A stretch of DNA of 64,000 nt from the NCBI RefSeq assembly GCF_900129405.1, contig NZ_FQVQ01000002.1, forward strand, positions 124,001 to 188,000. Direction: 5' to 3'. The DNA comes from Flavobacterium fontis (GTDB lineage Bacteria > Bacteroidota > Bacteroidia > Flavobacteriales > Flavobacteriaceae). Of the stretch, positions 40,391-49,755 are shown piece by piece. Both the position numbers and the translations under genes were made by a program. Position 1 is the first letter of the stretch. Every line of letters begins with the position of its first letter. The notes below the pieces were generated by a model. The model searched no databases and was not told the DNA's origin. It worked only from the letters and a program-made list of their open reading frames with translations.

Positions 40391-41674
40391 ATGAGAAAAA
40401 AACGATTACACGTTGGCTTAACGTCCTTTTTGATAGTGCTGTTTTGGGGCGGTTTGCTTCCCCCGCTTTGGGGACAATCCCTTACGAAGCGCGTCTTATT
40501 TTTAGGTAATAGTTATACCAACACCAACAATTTACCCGGATTGATTGCCAGTGCAGCCCAATCGATAAATGATGTTTTGATTCATGATAGTCACACCCCA
40601 GGTGGCTTTCGATTCTCAGACCATGTAAGCAATGCTACCTCGTTGGCAAAAATTGCACAAGGCACTTGGGATTTCGTAGTGTTACAAGAACAAAGTCAGC
40701 TCCCCTCCTTTCCTATCAACCAAGTCAATGCGCTGGTATTTCCGTATGCAGAAGATTTAAACACCTTAATTACCAGCCAAAACCCGTGCGCAGAAACCGT
40801 ATTTTATATGACTTGGGGCCGACAAAACGGAGATAGTCAAAACTGTGCGGCAAATCCCCCCGTGTGCACCTATGCGGGTATGGACGATTTGTTGCGGGAG
40901 CGGTATATGACAATGGCGACCAATGAAGCGGCTATCGTATCGCCTGTAGGAGCGGTTTGGCGTTACCTTCGCACGAATCATCCCAACCTCAACTTGTATA
41001 GTGCCGACGGGAGTCACCCTTCGCTGTTGGGATCGTATGCTGCGGCCTGTACCTTTTACACCACCCTTTTTCGCAAAGACCCCACGCTTATCAGTTTTGA
41101 ATCGACTCTTTCGCCTACCGACGCGCAGCTGATTAAACTGGCGGTAAAAACGGTGGTTTACAATCAGTTTCCTACTTGGTTTATTGGGACTTATGACCCT
41201 ATGGCTGCATTTACCTTTACGAATCCAACGGGAACCAATGTTCAGTTTTTCAATCAATCGACAGGTGCAACGAGTTATTTATGGGATTTTGGGGATGGCA
41301 CGACCGCTACAACAGCACAACCTACGCACACCTATACACAAAATGGGATATACACGGTCACCTTGACGGTAACGCATTGTGGAGTCACTTCTGTCATGCA
41401 ACAAGTCATTAATACCGCGGTATTGCATCTTTCGCCTCAGCACCCGTTACAAGCTGGGGTAGAAGTGAGTCCGAATCCCGTTACGACCACTTTATCCCTT
41501 CAAAGTAATGCATTGATTGAACACCTAAAAGTCTATGACGCGTCGGGACGATTGGTTCAAGTTTTCAGTGGAAATCTGACTTCGGTCGATTGTTCGTCTT
41601 GGGCACCTGGCATGTATTTGCTCTCGGTGGCCACTCCAGATGGAAATTACACCCAAAAAATTATCAAGTTATGA
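40391..41674 (+). CDS. SGNH-like hydrolase with PKD domain and T9SS type A signal
   Basis: A 427-residue secreted protein. After a signal peptide (about 1-29, ending LWGQ) comes an SGNH-type hydrolase fold. RVLFLGNSYTNTNNLPGL carries the nucleophilic Ser, FVVLQEQSQ the next block, and YSADGSHPSLLGSYAAA the Asp-X-X-His pair. A PKD domain follows (about 278-345, ATSYLWDFGDGTTATTAQPTHTYT), then a type A sorting domain from about 355 (VEVSPNPVTTTLSL ... MYLLSVATPDGNYTQKIIKL). It is probably an extracellular esterase acting on glycans; the substrate is unknown. It overlaps the cupin gene by four bases. Confidence 0.88.
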   Translation: MRKKRLHVGLTSFLIVLFWGGLLPPLWGQSLTKRVLFLGNSYTNTNNLPGLIASAAQSINDVLIHDSHTPGGFRFSDHVSNATSLAKIAQGTWDFVVLQEQSQLPSFPINQVNALVFPYAEDLNTLITSQNPCAETVFYMTWGRQNGDSQNCAANPPVCTYAGMDDLLRERYMTMATNEAAIVSPVGAVWRYLRTNHPNLNLYSADGSHPSLLGSYAAACTFYTTLFRKDPTLISFESTLSPTDAQLIKLAVKTVVYNQFPTWFIGTYDPMAAFTFTNPTGTNVQFFNQSTGATSYLWDFGDGTTATTAQPTHTYTQNGIYTVTLTVTHCGVTSVMQQVINTAVLHLSPQHPLQAGVEVSPNPVTTTLSLQSNALIEHLKVYDASGRLVQVFSGNLTSVDCSSWAPGMYLLSVATPDGNYTQKIIKL

Positions 41675-42033
41675 AAAAGTATCATATTCAAACCACCCCT
41701 TTTGTGGTTCCCACTACCGATGGCAAGTTAATCGAAGAGCATCACGGTCGTGTAGCGACGCAGAACGAGGCCATTTCGATTGCCCATATGATTGCACCGC
41801 CGCATTGGAGCGAACCTTTTCAGACGCCCGAATTTGAAGAATACACCTATATTATATCAGGGAAAAAACAATTTATCATCGAGGGAGAAACGGTAATTTT
41901 GTCTGCGGGTCAATCCATTCGTATTGTCGCAAACACTCGGGTTCAATATTCCAATCCGTTTGAGGAACCCTGTGAGTATATTTCGGTTTGTCGTCCGGCT
42001 TTTGATTTTACTAAAGTGCATCGCGAGGAATAA
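41671..42033 (+). CDS. Cupin-domain protein
   Basis: A 120-residue single-domain cupin. The two motifs are seen around EPFQTPEFEEYTYIISGKKQFIIEG and VILSAGQSIRIVANTRVQYSNPFEEPCEYISVCRP. The classic histidines of motif 1 are partly replaced (Glu and Tyr at EEYTYI), so metal binding is uncertain. The ATG at 41671 overlaps the stop of the hydrolase gene (ATGA); an upstream in-frame start at 41590 would lie inside that gene. Function is unknown; small cupins often act as isomerases, dioxygenases or ligand sensors. Confidence 0.82.
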   Translation: MKKYHIQTTPFVVPTTDGKLIEEHHGRVATQNEAISIAHMIAPPHWSEPFQTPEFEEYTYIISGKKQFIIEGETVILSAGQSIRIVANTRVQYSNPFEEPCEYISVCRPAFDFTKVHREE

Positions 42034-42170
42034 GGGCGTGTTTTGCGCGAGGGGTGGCAACGGAAATCCTTGGCGTAGGTACGGAGCCAAGATTGCAGTG
42101 AACGACCCGACCCCGACAGGGATTTTGTGATATGGCTAAAAAACAGCATTCGGGGGCGCGCCCAAAAAAA
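42034..42170. repeat. GC-rich intergenic element between convergent genes
   Basis: The 137-base gap is much richer in G and C than the flanks. It begins GGGCGTGTTTTGCGCGAGGGG and ends GGGGGCGCGCCC, so its ends are partly inverted, and inside is GACCCGACCCCGACAGGG. Similar GC-rich sequences are known as dispersed elements between flavobacterial genes. No coding capacity or T tract is evident. It may work as a 3' end structure for both the cupin gene and kmo. Confidence 0.45.
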
Positions 42171-43520
42171 CTATTGCTTTTGTTGAAGTAGCGCAATGAT
42201 TTTGGCCTCTACTTCGGGACTATTCCAAATTTCTTCAATGTTGGGCAATTGCATTACCTCTTCCATAATGGCATTTTGGTAATCGCCTATGGCTAGGGCT
42301 TCGGCATAGGGTTGCAAGCTAAAGGTCACGCGACTATAGAGGGGCATCCACTTGTCGGGATGTTTATCGGAGAACCATTTTTCGATTTTCTTTTGAAGTA
42401 AAAACTGGGCGTCGGCCGTTTTGGCGCTCATTTCCTCAAAGTTTCTTCGAGAGAGTTCGGCGATCGCATCGGCATTGGGTTTGCGGGACTTCTCATAGGC
42501 TCTAAAAATCGCATTCCAATCGTCGCCGTATTGCTCGATCATTTGGTTGAGGAGCGTAATATCTTCGAAACCAGCATTCATCCCGTGACCGTAAAAGGGA
42601 ACAATAGCGTGGGCGGAGTCACCAATTAGCGCCACTTTATCTTCGAAGGTCCACGGATAACACTTCATGATCGCCAAGTAACTCGTTGGATTTTTAAAGA
42701 AATTGCTCACCAAATCGGGAATAACAGCGGCGGTATCGGGGAAATATTCGGCAAAGAAATTGACTAATGCCGTTTCATCTTTCAACTGCTCGAAGGAATT
42801 TTCGCCTTCAAACGGCATAAATAGGGTACAAGTAAAACTTCCATCGAGGTTAGCCAAGGCCATGAGCATAAAATGACCTCGGGGCCAAATATGTAAAGAA
42901 TTTTTGTCAATTTTATGCGACCCGTCGGGATTGGCAGGAATATGGAGTTCTTTGTAGCCAATTTTCATGAACTCTTGAGAGTAATCAAACATACTCTGGC
43001 GTTGCATGCGGTGGCGAATACGCGAAAAAGCACCATCAGCACCGAAAACTTTATCGTATTTTAAATCGGTCCAAGCTCCTTTTTCGGTGGGTCCCATGTG
43101 TAAGGTTGCTTCGGCCAGCGTCACATCCCAAATACGGTGCTCGAAGAAAAATTCAACCCCCGCTTCTTCGGCCAGATCAATCATTTTTCGGTTGAGTACG
43201 CCACGGGATAAAGAGAAAATGGCCTCACCTTCTTTGCCGTAGTATTGGTAGTTTATCTGTCCGTCTTTAAGGTGAATCGCACGTTTGTCTACGGGAATTC
43301 CAATACTGCGAATGGCATCGTCCAAGCCAATATCTGCCAACGTCTTCCAACCGCGATCGGACATCACCAAGTTAATGGAGCGTCCAGAGAATTCAACCGT
43401 ACGAATGTCGGCACTACGGTCGAAAACGTGTACAGTATGGCCTTGCTTTTTTAGATAAATCGCTAGGAGTGTCCCGACTAATCCGGAACCCACCACGGCA
43501 ATTCGTTGTGGCGTTTGCAT
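42171..43520 (-). CDS. kmo: Kynurenine 3-monooxygenase
   Basis: A 449-residue FAD monooxygenase that hydroxylates L-kynurenine to 3-hydroxykynurenine with NADPH and O2. It has the Rossmann motif VVGSGLVGTLLAIYLKKQG, then GRSINLVMSDRGWKTL (a kynurenine monooxygenase hallmark), GADGAFSRIRH and the FAD phosphate site VALIGDSAHAIVPFYGHGMNAGFED. The C-terminal helical part is present but lacks a clear membrane anchor. The ATG at 43520 is used because the ORF extension starts with a TTG in the promoter box. Kynureninase, which uses its product, is encoded 6 kb away at 49756. The enzymes before and after are not in the window. Confidence 0.95.
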   Translation of the reverse strand: MQTPQRIAVVGSGLVGTLLAIYLKKQGHTVHVFDRSADIRTVEFSGRSINLVMSDRGWKTLADIGLDDAIRSIGIPVDKRAIHLKDGQINYQYYGKEGEAIFSLSRGVLNRKMIDLAEEAGVEFFFEHRIWDVTLAEATLHMGPTEKGAWTDLKYDKVFGADGAFSRIRHRMQRQSMFDYSQEFMKIGYKELHIPANPDGSHKIDKNSLHIWPRGHFMLMALANLDGSFTCTLFMPFEGENSFEQLKDETALVNFFAEYFPDTAAVIPDLVSNFFKNPTSYLAIMKCYPWTFEDKVALIGDSAHAIVPFYGHGMNAGFEDITLLNQMIEQYGDDWNAIFRAYEKSRKPNADAIAELSRRNFEEMSAKTADAQFLLQKKIEKWFSDKHPDKWMPLYSRVTFSLQPYAEALAIGDYQNAIMEEVMQLPNIEEIWNSPEVEAKIIALLQQKQ

Positions 43521-43541
43521 GGTATGGGTAAAAATGTTAGA

Positions 43542-43549
43542 CAAAAATA
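43542..43549 (-). promoter_or_regulatory. -7 box TATTTTTG for kmo
   Basis: A perfect TANNTTTG on the minus strand, 22 bases before the ATG at 43520, predicting a leader of about 16 bases. It rules out the TTG at 43544 as the start. Confidence 0.55.
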
Positions 43550-43643
43550 CTTAATAATATCCGAACGTTACCGTAACAGTAGCGCAAAAATAAAGCAAAA
43601 CTTAAAATTTGTTTAAACTTTTTAATATTTCATTAAACAAATT

Positions 43644-43651
43644 TATCTTTG
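43644..43651 (+). promoter_or_regulatory. -7 box TATCTTTG for the flavin reductase operon
   Basis: A perfect TANNTTTG, 13 bases before the ATG at 43664, so the predicted leader is very short. The in-frame TTG at 43649 lies inside the box. It drives the four coupled genes to 47244. Confidence 0.55.
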
Positions 43652-43663
43652 AAGAAAAAAGTA

Positions 43664-44311
43664 ATGAAAGTCTTTACCGCTTCGGACCTTGCCGCCCTAT
43701 CAAAAGTAGAACGTTTAAACCTCGTCAACAGTTGCACTGGCTACAAATCGGCCAACTTAATTGGTACCCTTTCGCCGGAGGGACATGAAAATGTGGCGGT
43801 ATTTTCGAGCATCACGCATTTGGGAAGTGACCCCGCGATGTTAGGATTTATCGTACGTCCTACTTCGGTGCCCCGGCATACCTATCAAAACATTAAAGCT
43901 ACTGGGTTGTTTACCGTAAATCATATTACGGTGGTTCAAATGGAAGCGGCGCATCAAACCTCGGCTGCTTACGATTATGGGGTTTCGGAGTTTGACATGA
44001 CAGGATTGACCCCGACCTACCGCGAAGGCATTGCGGTGCCTTTTGTTTCGGGATCACCGGTGCAATTGCTTTGCCGTTATTTGAATGAATATCCGATCCA
44101 TGAAAACAACACCATCCATGTTATTGCGGCCATCGAAGCTATCTATGTAGAGGATACTTTAGTTACGCCTGATGGTTGGTTGCAATTGGACCGAGGAGAT
44201 GTGGTGGCGATTAATGGTTTGGATGGCTATGCGCGTCCCACCTTACAAGATCGATTTGCATATGCCCGACCCAAAACGCCCTTAAAATCACTTCGCCCCC
44301 ATGCCTCATAA
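43664..44311 (+). CDS. Flavin reductase-like FMN-binding split-barrel protein
   Basis: A 215-residue protein of the flavin reductase-like domain family. [38 protein letters not shown] is the typical FMN-binding half of the split barrel, followed by [24 protein letters not shown]. The family reduces free flavin with NAD(P)H or binds FMN for other redox work. It is the first of four coupled genes, ahead of DUF2256, a CRY-DASH protein and an iron-sulfur photolyase, all flavin proteins or their neighbours. A supporting role for their cofactor is attractive but unproven. Its stop overlaps the start of the DUF2256 gene by eleven bases. Confidence 0.88.
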   Translation: MKVFTASDLAALSKVERLNLVNSCTGYKSANLIGTLSPEGHENVAVFSSITHLGSDPAMLGFIVRPTSVPRHTYQNIKATGLFTVNHITVVQMEAAHQTSAAYDYGVSEFDMTGLTPTYREGIAVPFVSGSPVQLLCRYLNEYPIHENNTIHVIAAIEAIYVEDTLVTPDGWLQLDRGDVVAINGLDGYARPTLQDRFAYARPKTPLKSLRPHAS

Positions 44312-44444
44312 AAAACCCTTTTTACCCCAAAAAATATGTGTGGTTTGCGGACTCCCCTTTTCCTGGCGCAAAAAATGGGAAAAGAATTGGGAGTCCGTTA
44401 AATTTTGCAGTGACCGTTGCCGAAAAAATAAAAATACCCTATGA
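44301..44444 (+). CDS. DUF2256 small zinc-binding-type protein
   Basis: A 47-residue protein beginning [20 protein letters not shown]. Cysteines occur in C-V-V-C (13, 16) and C-S-D-R-C (36, 40), in the layout expected for one bound zinc, with [13 protein letters not shown] between them. This is the DUF2256 pattern, a family of unknown function repeatedly found beside photolyase/cryptochrome genes. It overlaps the flavin reductase gene (44301-44311) and its own stop overlaps the CRY-DASH start (ATGA at 44441), so it is tightly coupled to both. Confidence 0.88.
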   Translation: MPHKKPFLPQKICVVCGLPFSWRKKWEKNWESVKFCSDRCRKNKNTL

Positions 44445-45718
44445 AACATCTCGTTTGGTTTCGAAATGACCTTCGCACCGAAGATCAATATGCGTTGTGG
44501 AAAGCCACACAACAAGCTGAAAAAGTGATTGGCGTATATTGTTTTGACCCACGCCATTTTGCCCTTACCCCTTATGGATTTCCAAAAACGGGTGCCTATC
44601 GCGCTCAATTTTTATGGGAGAGTGTTCGCGCGCTAAAACGCAATTTGGAAGCCTTAAACATTCCGCTATGGGTGTTTTATGGCGAACCCGAGACAACGAT
44701 TCCCGAGTTGGTAAAAACCCACGGCATCACCACCCTTTTCACTACGCATGAATGGACTTCAGAGGAACGTAAAGTCACTGACGCGCTTAAAGTTCAAATG
44801 CCCCGTATCGCTTTCCATGAACTTCAAGACGGCTTTTTATTTCACCCTGAGGATATCCCGTATCCTGCCGCCAAAGAGATTCCAGAAATCTTCACGGAGT
44901 TTCGTAAAAAATGTGAAAAGCTTTCAAAAATAAGACCGTTGGTCGAACCCAAAGCGATGCCGAAATCGAATTATGAAATAACCCCAGAGCTACCAACTTT
45001 GGCCTCCTGTGGCATTACACCTCAATCTGCCGATAAGCGCACGGCTTTCCCCTTTAAGGGTGGCGAAAATAAGGCGTTAGCGCGCTTGGAGGATTACTTC
45101 TACACGACCGAAAATTTATCGCAATACAAACAAACCCGCAATGGATTGATTGGCGCGGATTATAGTTCGAAGTTCTCACCTTGGCTTGCCCACGGCTGTA
45201 TTTCGCCCCGAAAAATCTACTGGGAAGTGCAACAGTACGAAGCAGAAATATGCAAAAATGAAGATACGTATTGGCTCATTTTCGAGTTGATTTGGCGCGA
45301 CTACTTTCGGTACATTTCTCAAAAACACGGGAACAAAATCTTCCAATTGAATGGCATTGTCAAACAAAAATACGAATGGGAATTTAACGCTCGTAAATTT
45401 GAAAAATGGACCCAAGGCAAAACGCCCGAACCTTTTGTAAATGCCAACATGAAAGAATTGGCGGCTACAGGATTCATGAGCAACCGCGGGCGTCAAAATG
45501 TGGCGAGTTTTTGGGCCAAAGAATGGGAACAGGATTGGCGTGCTGGAGCGGCTTGGTTTGAATCGTTATTAATCGACTATGATGTACATTCCAATTACGG
45601 AAATTGGTTGTATAACTCGGGGGTAGGCAACGATCCGCGCGACCGAAAGTTTAACATTCGCCGTCAAGCGGAAATGTATGATCCAAAAAACGAATACCAG
45701 GATTTATGGAATACGTAA
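44441..45718 (+). CDS. DASH-family cryptochrome/deoxyribodipyrimidine photolyase
   Basis: A 425-residue blue-light flavoprotein. The N-terminal antenna domain starts [20 protein letters not shown]. The FAD domain includes [35 protein letters not shown] and [65 protein letters not shown] is the conserved FAD-binding and Trp-rich core, and [11 protein letters not shown] with [13 protein letters not shown] [10 protein letters not shown] is typical of CRY-DASH. Such proteins repair pyrimidine dimers in single-stranded DNA or act as photoreceptors. It overlaps the next photolyase gene by 13 bases. Confidence 0.93.
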   Translation: MKHLVWFRNDLRTEDQYALWKATQQAEKVIGVYCFDPRHFALTPYGFPKTGAYRAQFLWESVRALKRNLEALNIPLWVFYGEPETTIPELVKTHGITTLFTTHEWTSEERKVTDALKVQMPRIAFHELQDGFLFHPEDIPYPAAKEIPEIFTEFRKKCEKLSKIRPLVEPKAMPKSNYEITPELPTLASCGITPQSADKRTAFPFKGGENKALARLEDYFYTTENLSQYKQTRNGLIGADYSSKFSPWLAHGCISPRKIYWEVQQYEAEICKNEDTYWLIFELIWRDYFRYISQKHGNKIFQLNGIVKQKYEWEFNARKFEKWTQGKTPEPFVNANMKELAATGFMSNRGRQNVASFWAKEWEQDWRAGAAWFESLLIDYDVHSNYGNWLYNSGVGNDPRDRKFNIRRQAEMYDPKNEYQDLWNT

Positions 45719-47244
45719 CCTTACGCTTGATTTTGGGTGACCAATTGAATCTAAAGCATTCGTGGTTTTCTGAAAAAGACCCTTCCGTGTTGTACTTGAT
45801 GGCCGAAATGCGCCAAGAAACTGACTATGTGAAACATCATATTCAAAAAGTAACAGGCTTCTTTTTGGCGATGCGTAATTTTGCGAAAGCCTTACAAAAC
45901 CAAGGCCATGAGGTACATTACATTGGCATTACGGAAGAATTGGCTACAAAAAGTTTGCCTGAGATTCTGCAACATTGTTTCGACACCTATACTATTCAAC
46001 ATTTTGAATACCAGCTACCCGATGAATACCGATTGGATGTGCAATTGAAAAGCTTTTGCACAGAATTATCAATTTCGCACCAAGTGGTGGACACCGAACA
46101 TTTTTATACCACACGGGAAGAATTGGGTCAGTTTTTTGAAGGCAAAAAGCAATTCTTGATGGAGAATTTTTACCGTATGATGCGGAAGAAACATCAGGTG
46201 TTGATGGTGGGAAATGATCCTTTGGGCAACCAATGGAACTTTGACCATGACAATCGCTTAAAGTACAAAAATCAGGTTCCCGTGCCTCCCATGGCGGTTT
46301 TTCCAAAAAATGTGCAGGACGTTTTGGATGAAATACACCAAGCGGGCGTGCAAACTTTTGGGCAAATCGAACCCCATTTTTTTATTTGGCCGATCAATCG
46401 AGAGGAAGCTTTGGAGCAATTGGACTATTTCTGTGAGCATTTGTTGCCTCATTTCGGCGATTATGAAGATGCGATGCATACCGAGCAAGCCTTCCTTTTT
46501 CACTCCCGCTTATCCTTTGTACTGAATACGAAAATCGTAAGTCCGAAGGAAGTCGTGGATCGCGTAGTTATGCATTTTTACAAAAATCAAGACACTATCA
46601 CGCTATCCCAAGTTGAAGGATTTGTACGGCAAATATTGGGCTGGCGCGAATACGTGCGCGGAATTTACTGGCGTCACATGCCCGACTATGCGCAACGCAA
46701 TGCTTTGGACAATACTTATCCCTTACCCGAAATGTATTGGACCGGGAAAACCAAAATGAATTGCATGCACCATGCCTTGGGCTTAAGTTTACAAAATGCT
46801 TATGCGCATCACATCCAACGATTGATGGTCATCGGCAATTTTTCACTCCTCACCCAGCGCCATCCCGATGCGGTAGATGCTTGGTATTTGGGCGTTTATA
46901 TGGATGCATTGGAATGGGTTGAACTCCCAAACACCCGCGGGATGAGTCAGTATGCCGATGGGGGAATTTTGGCCACCAAACCCTATGTCTCCTCGGGTAG
47001 TTATATTCAAAAAATGAGCAACTACTGCACGGGTTGCCACTATGATGTAAAATCCCGTACGGGGGAGCAATCCTGTCCGTTCAACAGTTTGTATTGGAAT
47101 TTTTTGGATGATAAAAAAGCCTATTTTGCCAAAAACCAACGCATGGCTATGATGCTGAATTTATTGGGAAAAATCCAACCCGAAGAATTGTATGCAATAA
47201 AAAAGAGGGCTTCCGAAATTATCGAAAACCCAGACCTATTTTAA
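45706..47244 (+). CDS. Iron-sulfur bacterial cryptochrome/(6-4) photolyase
   Basis: A 512-residue photolyase of the FeS-BCP/CryPro type, which repairs (6-4) photoproducts. The N-terminus LRLILGDQLNLKHSWF is characteristic (the family has no VWFRNDLR start). The four cluster ligands are Cys353 (MNCMHH), Cys441 and Cys444 (YCTGCHYD) and Cys457 (EQSCPFN); their spacing equals that in the studied PhrB of Agrobacterium. ILGWREYVRGIYW and YADGGILATKPYVSSGSYI contribute to the FAD and DNA sites. Antenna is probably a lumazine, as in the family. It is the last gene of the operon. Its ATG at 45706 lies inside the end of the CRY-DASH gene. Confidence 0.95.
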   Translation: MEYVTLRLILGDQLNLKHSWFSEKDPSVLYLMAEMRQETDYVKHHIQKVTGFFLAMRNFAKALQNQGHEVHYIGITEELATKSLPEILQHCFDTYTIQHFEYQLPDEYRLDVQLKSFCTELSISHQVVDTEHFYTTREELGQFFEGKKQFLMENFYRMMRKKHQVLMVGNDPLGNQWNFDHDNRLKYKNQVPVPPMAVFPKNVQDVLDEIHQAGVQTFGQIEPHFFIWPINREEALEQLDYFCEHLLPHFGDYEDAMHTEQAFLFHSRLSFVLNTKIVSPKEVVDRVVMHFYKNQDTITLSQVEGFVRQILGWREYVRGIYWRHMPDYAQRNALDNTYPLPEMYWTGKTKMNCMHHALGLSLQNAYAHHIQRLMVIGNFSLLTQRHPDAVDAWYLGVYMDALEWVELPNTRGMSQYADGGILATKPYVSSGSYIQKMSNYCTGCHYDVKSRTGEQSCPFNSLYWNFLDDKKAYFAKNQRMAMMLNLLGKIQPEELYAIKKRASEIIENPDLF

Positions 47245-47247
47245 TAT

Positions 47248-47276
47248 TATAAATTATGAATTATAAATTATAAATG
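47248..47276. repeat. Short ATTATGA/ATTATAA heptamer array
   Basis: About four heptamers of the type AAATTATGAATTATAAATTAT lie between the convergent photolyase and penicillin acylase genes. They belong to the same repeat type as at 19128, 51098, 53694 and 60605. No terminator is visible here. Confidence 0.7.
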
Positions 47277-47281
47277 TTGGA

Positions 47282-49672
47282 TTAATTGGTTTTGGGTTTT
47301 AACACCAATAATGTTGACGTTGCTTCAATCTCTTTGCGGTTGAGTTTCATTTTTCGGAAACGGCCTTTGACAAAAAGTTCCGCTTGGTCATTGTAGTGCG
47401 GACTGGAACGTACCCCCGATTGACCCGTAGGTAGTATACTCACACTATTTTCCACATCAGAAAAATCGATAATACGACGGGTTGAAGGACCCCCGCCCAC
47501 GTTGTGCTTCCCGTCTTCGGCCAAATAAAACAATAAGTTATTGATGACTTCATTCCCGCCAGGCACCTCGTAAGTTCCCACATTAAATAGGGGTCGTAAG
47601 GCCGCTACTTTCCCCAACGGGTGTTGGTGTTCCAATGTATGTACTTTTCCCCAGCGCCAATTTGTATAGTCCGGTCCTAATTGATTTTCTAATGCTTTAA
47701 TCGCTTCATGAAAGGAACGGTTCATTACTTGATTTCGGGTTTCTTTACTGCCTTTGGTGTTCACATCATCCCACCACGGTGAATTGGGATTGTTACTTTG
47801 TCCCGCGACCATTTGTTTGACAATATGCGTTCCCAAGAAAAGGGTAAATCGCTCTTCTCCTAATTCGTCCTGGAAAGTGTTTTTTAAATAAAAATACAAC
47901 CATTTGTTGTAAATCGTGGGCGCGATATCATAGACGGCATGCGTTCCTTCCCATTGTTGCAGGGTTTCTAAGGCGCTTTTTTCGGTCGCTGTCAGTCCGT
48001 TTTTGGGGATACATTTTATCCAATCTTTCACTAAATCAGGATAAATTAAGGACGTATGGTCATTGATCATGCGTTCCACATCGGAACGATCCCAATTGCT
48101 TTTGGTGGCCAACAACGACTGAATCCGTTTGGCGCGGTCTTGGGGCAAATAATAGCCGGGATATAAATAGCCGTTTATGGGTTCGGGTTGATTATTAGCC
48201 GAATAGACATAATGCCAGTTGGGATTGATCGCATAGGGATTTTCTTCAAAAGGCAAGAAGGTCCGTTGGTCGTCTTTGCCATTCGTTCCATCCAAAATAA
48301 AGTTGGGATTTACGCCTTCGGGCATGCGATACAATTTCCCCGACGTGATCCAAGCGATATTATTTTTGGCATCGCCATACATCACGTTCAACCCGGGGGC
48401 GTGCACGAGACCTACCTTTTGATAAAAATCATCCAAATTTTTGGCATGACTCAACCCATAGACAGCTTCCAAAATATGATTGGCGTGTTGGGTGTAAATC
48501 CACGACATGGTTACCGGATTTTTGGCTTTCAATCCTTTCAACAATCCATTCATTACCGGCCCGTGTTGGGTTGATTGTATGGTCAATGCAACATCGGCGG
48601 TGTCTTTTACTTTGATGGTTTTGGTACGAATAACATAGTCGGCATAACCGGATGCTGTTTTGTATTGCATGGCATTTTGGGGATGATTTTCTTCTTGGAA
48701 AAAGTCCAAATCATCGTTTTCAAACATAGTCAACCCATACGCATACTCACGGTTATGGCCGAGCAAAGGAAAAGGAGTTCCGGCCAAATAATAGCCGTAC
48801 ATTTCATAACCGGGACAAGAAATGTGTGCTTCATACCATGTGCCCGGTTGGGAGAACATGATATGTGGGTCGTTGGCAAAAATAACCTTGTTGTTCTTGG
48901 TTTTTTCGGCACCGATTACCCAGCTGTTGCTCCCGATAAAAGGAGGCACGGGTGAGTTTTCGAGAAGTTCAGTGATTGATTTTGAAATGGCAGCATAATC
49001 GTTGGCTTTTCCCTTATAGGATTTCAAACGGGTTTTGGCCAAAGCACCGTCCAGCCCAAAATCAGTTAAGTAGTCCATTCCCCATTCGTCACGGATTTCC
49101 GTCAATAACGGGTCGGTTTTTTGCGCCATGGCAAAACTGAAGGACATGAATCCGAAGATGTTGTACATGTCTTTGAGGGTAAATGGAGTCTTTTCAACTC
49201 CGATCAAATCAAATTCAACGGGGGTTTTTCCTACCTCCATGTAGTGATTTACCCCATCGATATAGGCTTGGGCCAATTGGTAGGCTTCTGAATTTTTATC
49301 CAAAGCCGCTACCGCTTGGGCTGAATTTTCATCAATTCCGATACCGGCAAAGAACTTGTCGTTTTCTAACGCTTTTACCCCAAACAATTCCGACAAGCGT
49401 CCGGGAGCAATACGCCGCATCAACTCCATTTGCCACAAGCGATCTTGGGCATGCACATAGCCAAGCGCTCGTAAAGCATCTTTTTGATTTTGGGCATAAA
49501 TATGAGGCACCCCGTAGTCATCAAAATAGACTTTGGTTTCGTTTGACAAGCCTGCTAGTGACTGTTCGCCTTCGTATTGGGGTGCTTTCGTTTGGAAATA
49601 AATATAAATTCCAAGGCAAATAGCCAATACAATCGACAATGCGATTAGTACAATTCGTTTCACTATTTTCAT
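47282..49672 (-). CDS. Penicillin acylase family protein (Ntn hydrolase)
   Basis: A 796-residue N-terminal-nucleophile hydrolase. A signal or anchor helix is seen at about 5-25 (RIVLIALSIVLAICLGIYIYF). The A-chain includes GVPHIYAQNQKDALRALGYVHAQDRLWQMELMRRIAPGRLSELFG. Autocleavage is expected before Ser248 in FIG-SNSWVIG, which becomes the nucleophile. NDPHIMFSQPGTWYEAHISCPGYEMYGYYLAGTPFPLLGHN follows with the oxyanion and substrate region. The substrate may be an N-acyl-homoserine lactone, a peptide or another amide; sequence alone does not decide. It is a periplasmic or anchored enzyme, transcribed alone. Confidence 0.92.
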   Translation of the reverse strand: MKIVKRIVLIALSIVLAICLGIYIYFQTKAPQYEGEQSLAGLSNETKVYFDDYGVPHIYAQNQKDALRALGYVHAQDRLWQMELMRRIAPGRLSELFGVKALENDKFFAGIGIDENSAQAVAALDKNSEAYQLAQAYIDGVNHYMEVGKTPVEFDLIGVEKTPFTLKDMYNIFGFMSFSFAMAQKTDPLLTEIRDEWGMDYLTDFGLDGALAKTRLKSYKGKANDYAAISKSITELLENSPVPPFIGSNSWVIGAEKTKNNKVIFANDPHIMFSQPGTWYEAHISCPGYEMYGYYLAGTPFPLLGHNREYAYGLTMFENDDLDFFQEENHPQNAMQYKTASGYADYVIRTKTIKVKDTADVALTIQSTQHGPVMNGLLKGLKAKNPVTMSWIYTQHANHILEAVYGLSHAKNLDDFYQKVGLVHAPGLNVMYGDAKNNIAWITSGKLYRMPEGVNPNFILDGTNGKDDQRTFLPFEENPYAINPNWHYVYSANNQPEPINGYLYPGYYLPQDRAKRIQSLLATKSNWDRSDVERMINDHTSLIYPDLVKDWIKCIPKNGLTATEKSALETLQQWEGTHAVYDIAPTIYNKWLYFYLKNTFQDELGEERFTLFLGTHIVKQMVAGQSNNPNSPWWDDVNTKGSKETRNQVMNRSFHEAIKALENQLGPDYTNWRWGKVHTLEHQHPLGKVAALRPLFNVGTYEVPGGNEVINNLLFYLAEDGKHNVGGGPSTRRIIDFSDVENSVSILPTGQSGVRSSPHYNDQAELFVKGRFRKMKLNRKEIEATSTLLVLKPKTN

Positions 49673-49721
49673 GATAACAAGTAAGATAAACTTTAGTCGT
49701 TGGATACAATTATTTGTTTCA

Positions 49722-49750
49722 ACAAAAAAAAAGCCTTAGAGTAAGGCTTT
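49722..49750 (-). terminator. Intrinsic terminator of kynU
   Basis: A near-perfect nine-base stem, AAAGCCTTA (49730-49738) with TAAGGCTTT (49742-49750) and a three-base loop. On the minus strand it runs into nine T. It lies six bases after the kynU stop. Confidence 0.88.
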
Positions 49751-49755
49751 CAAAT

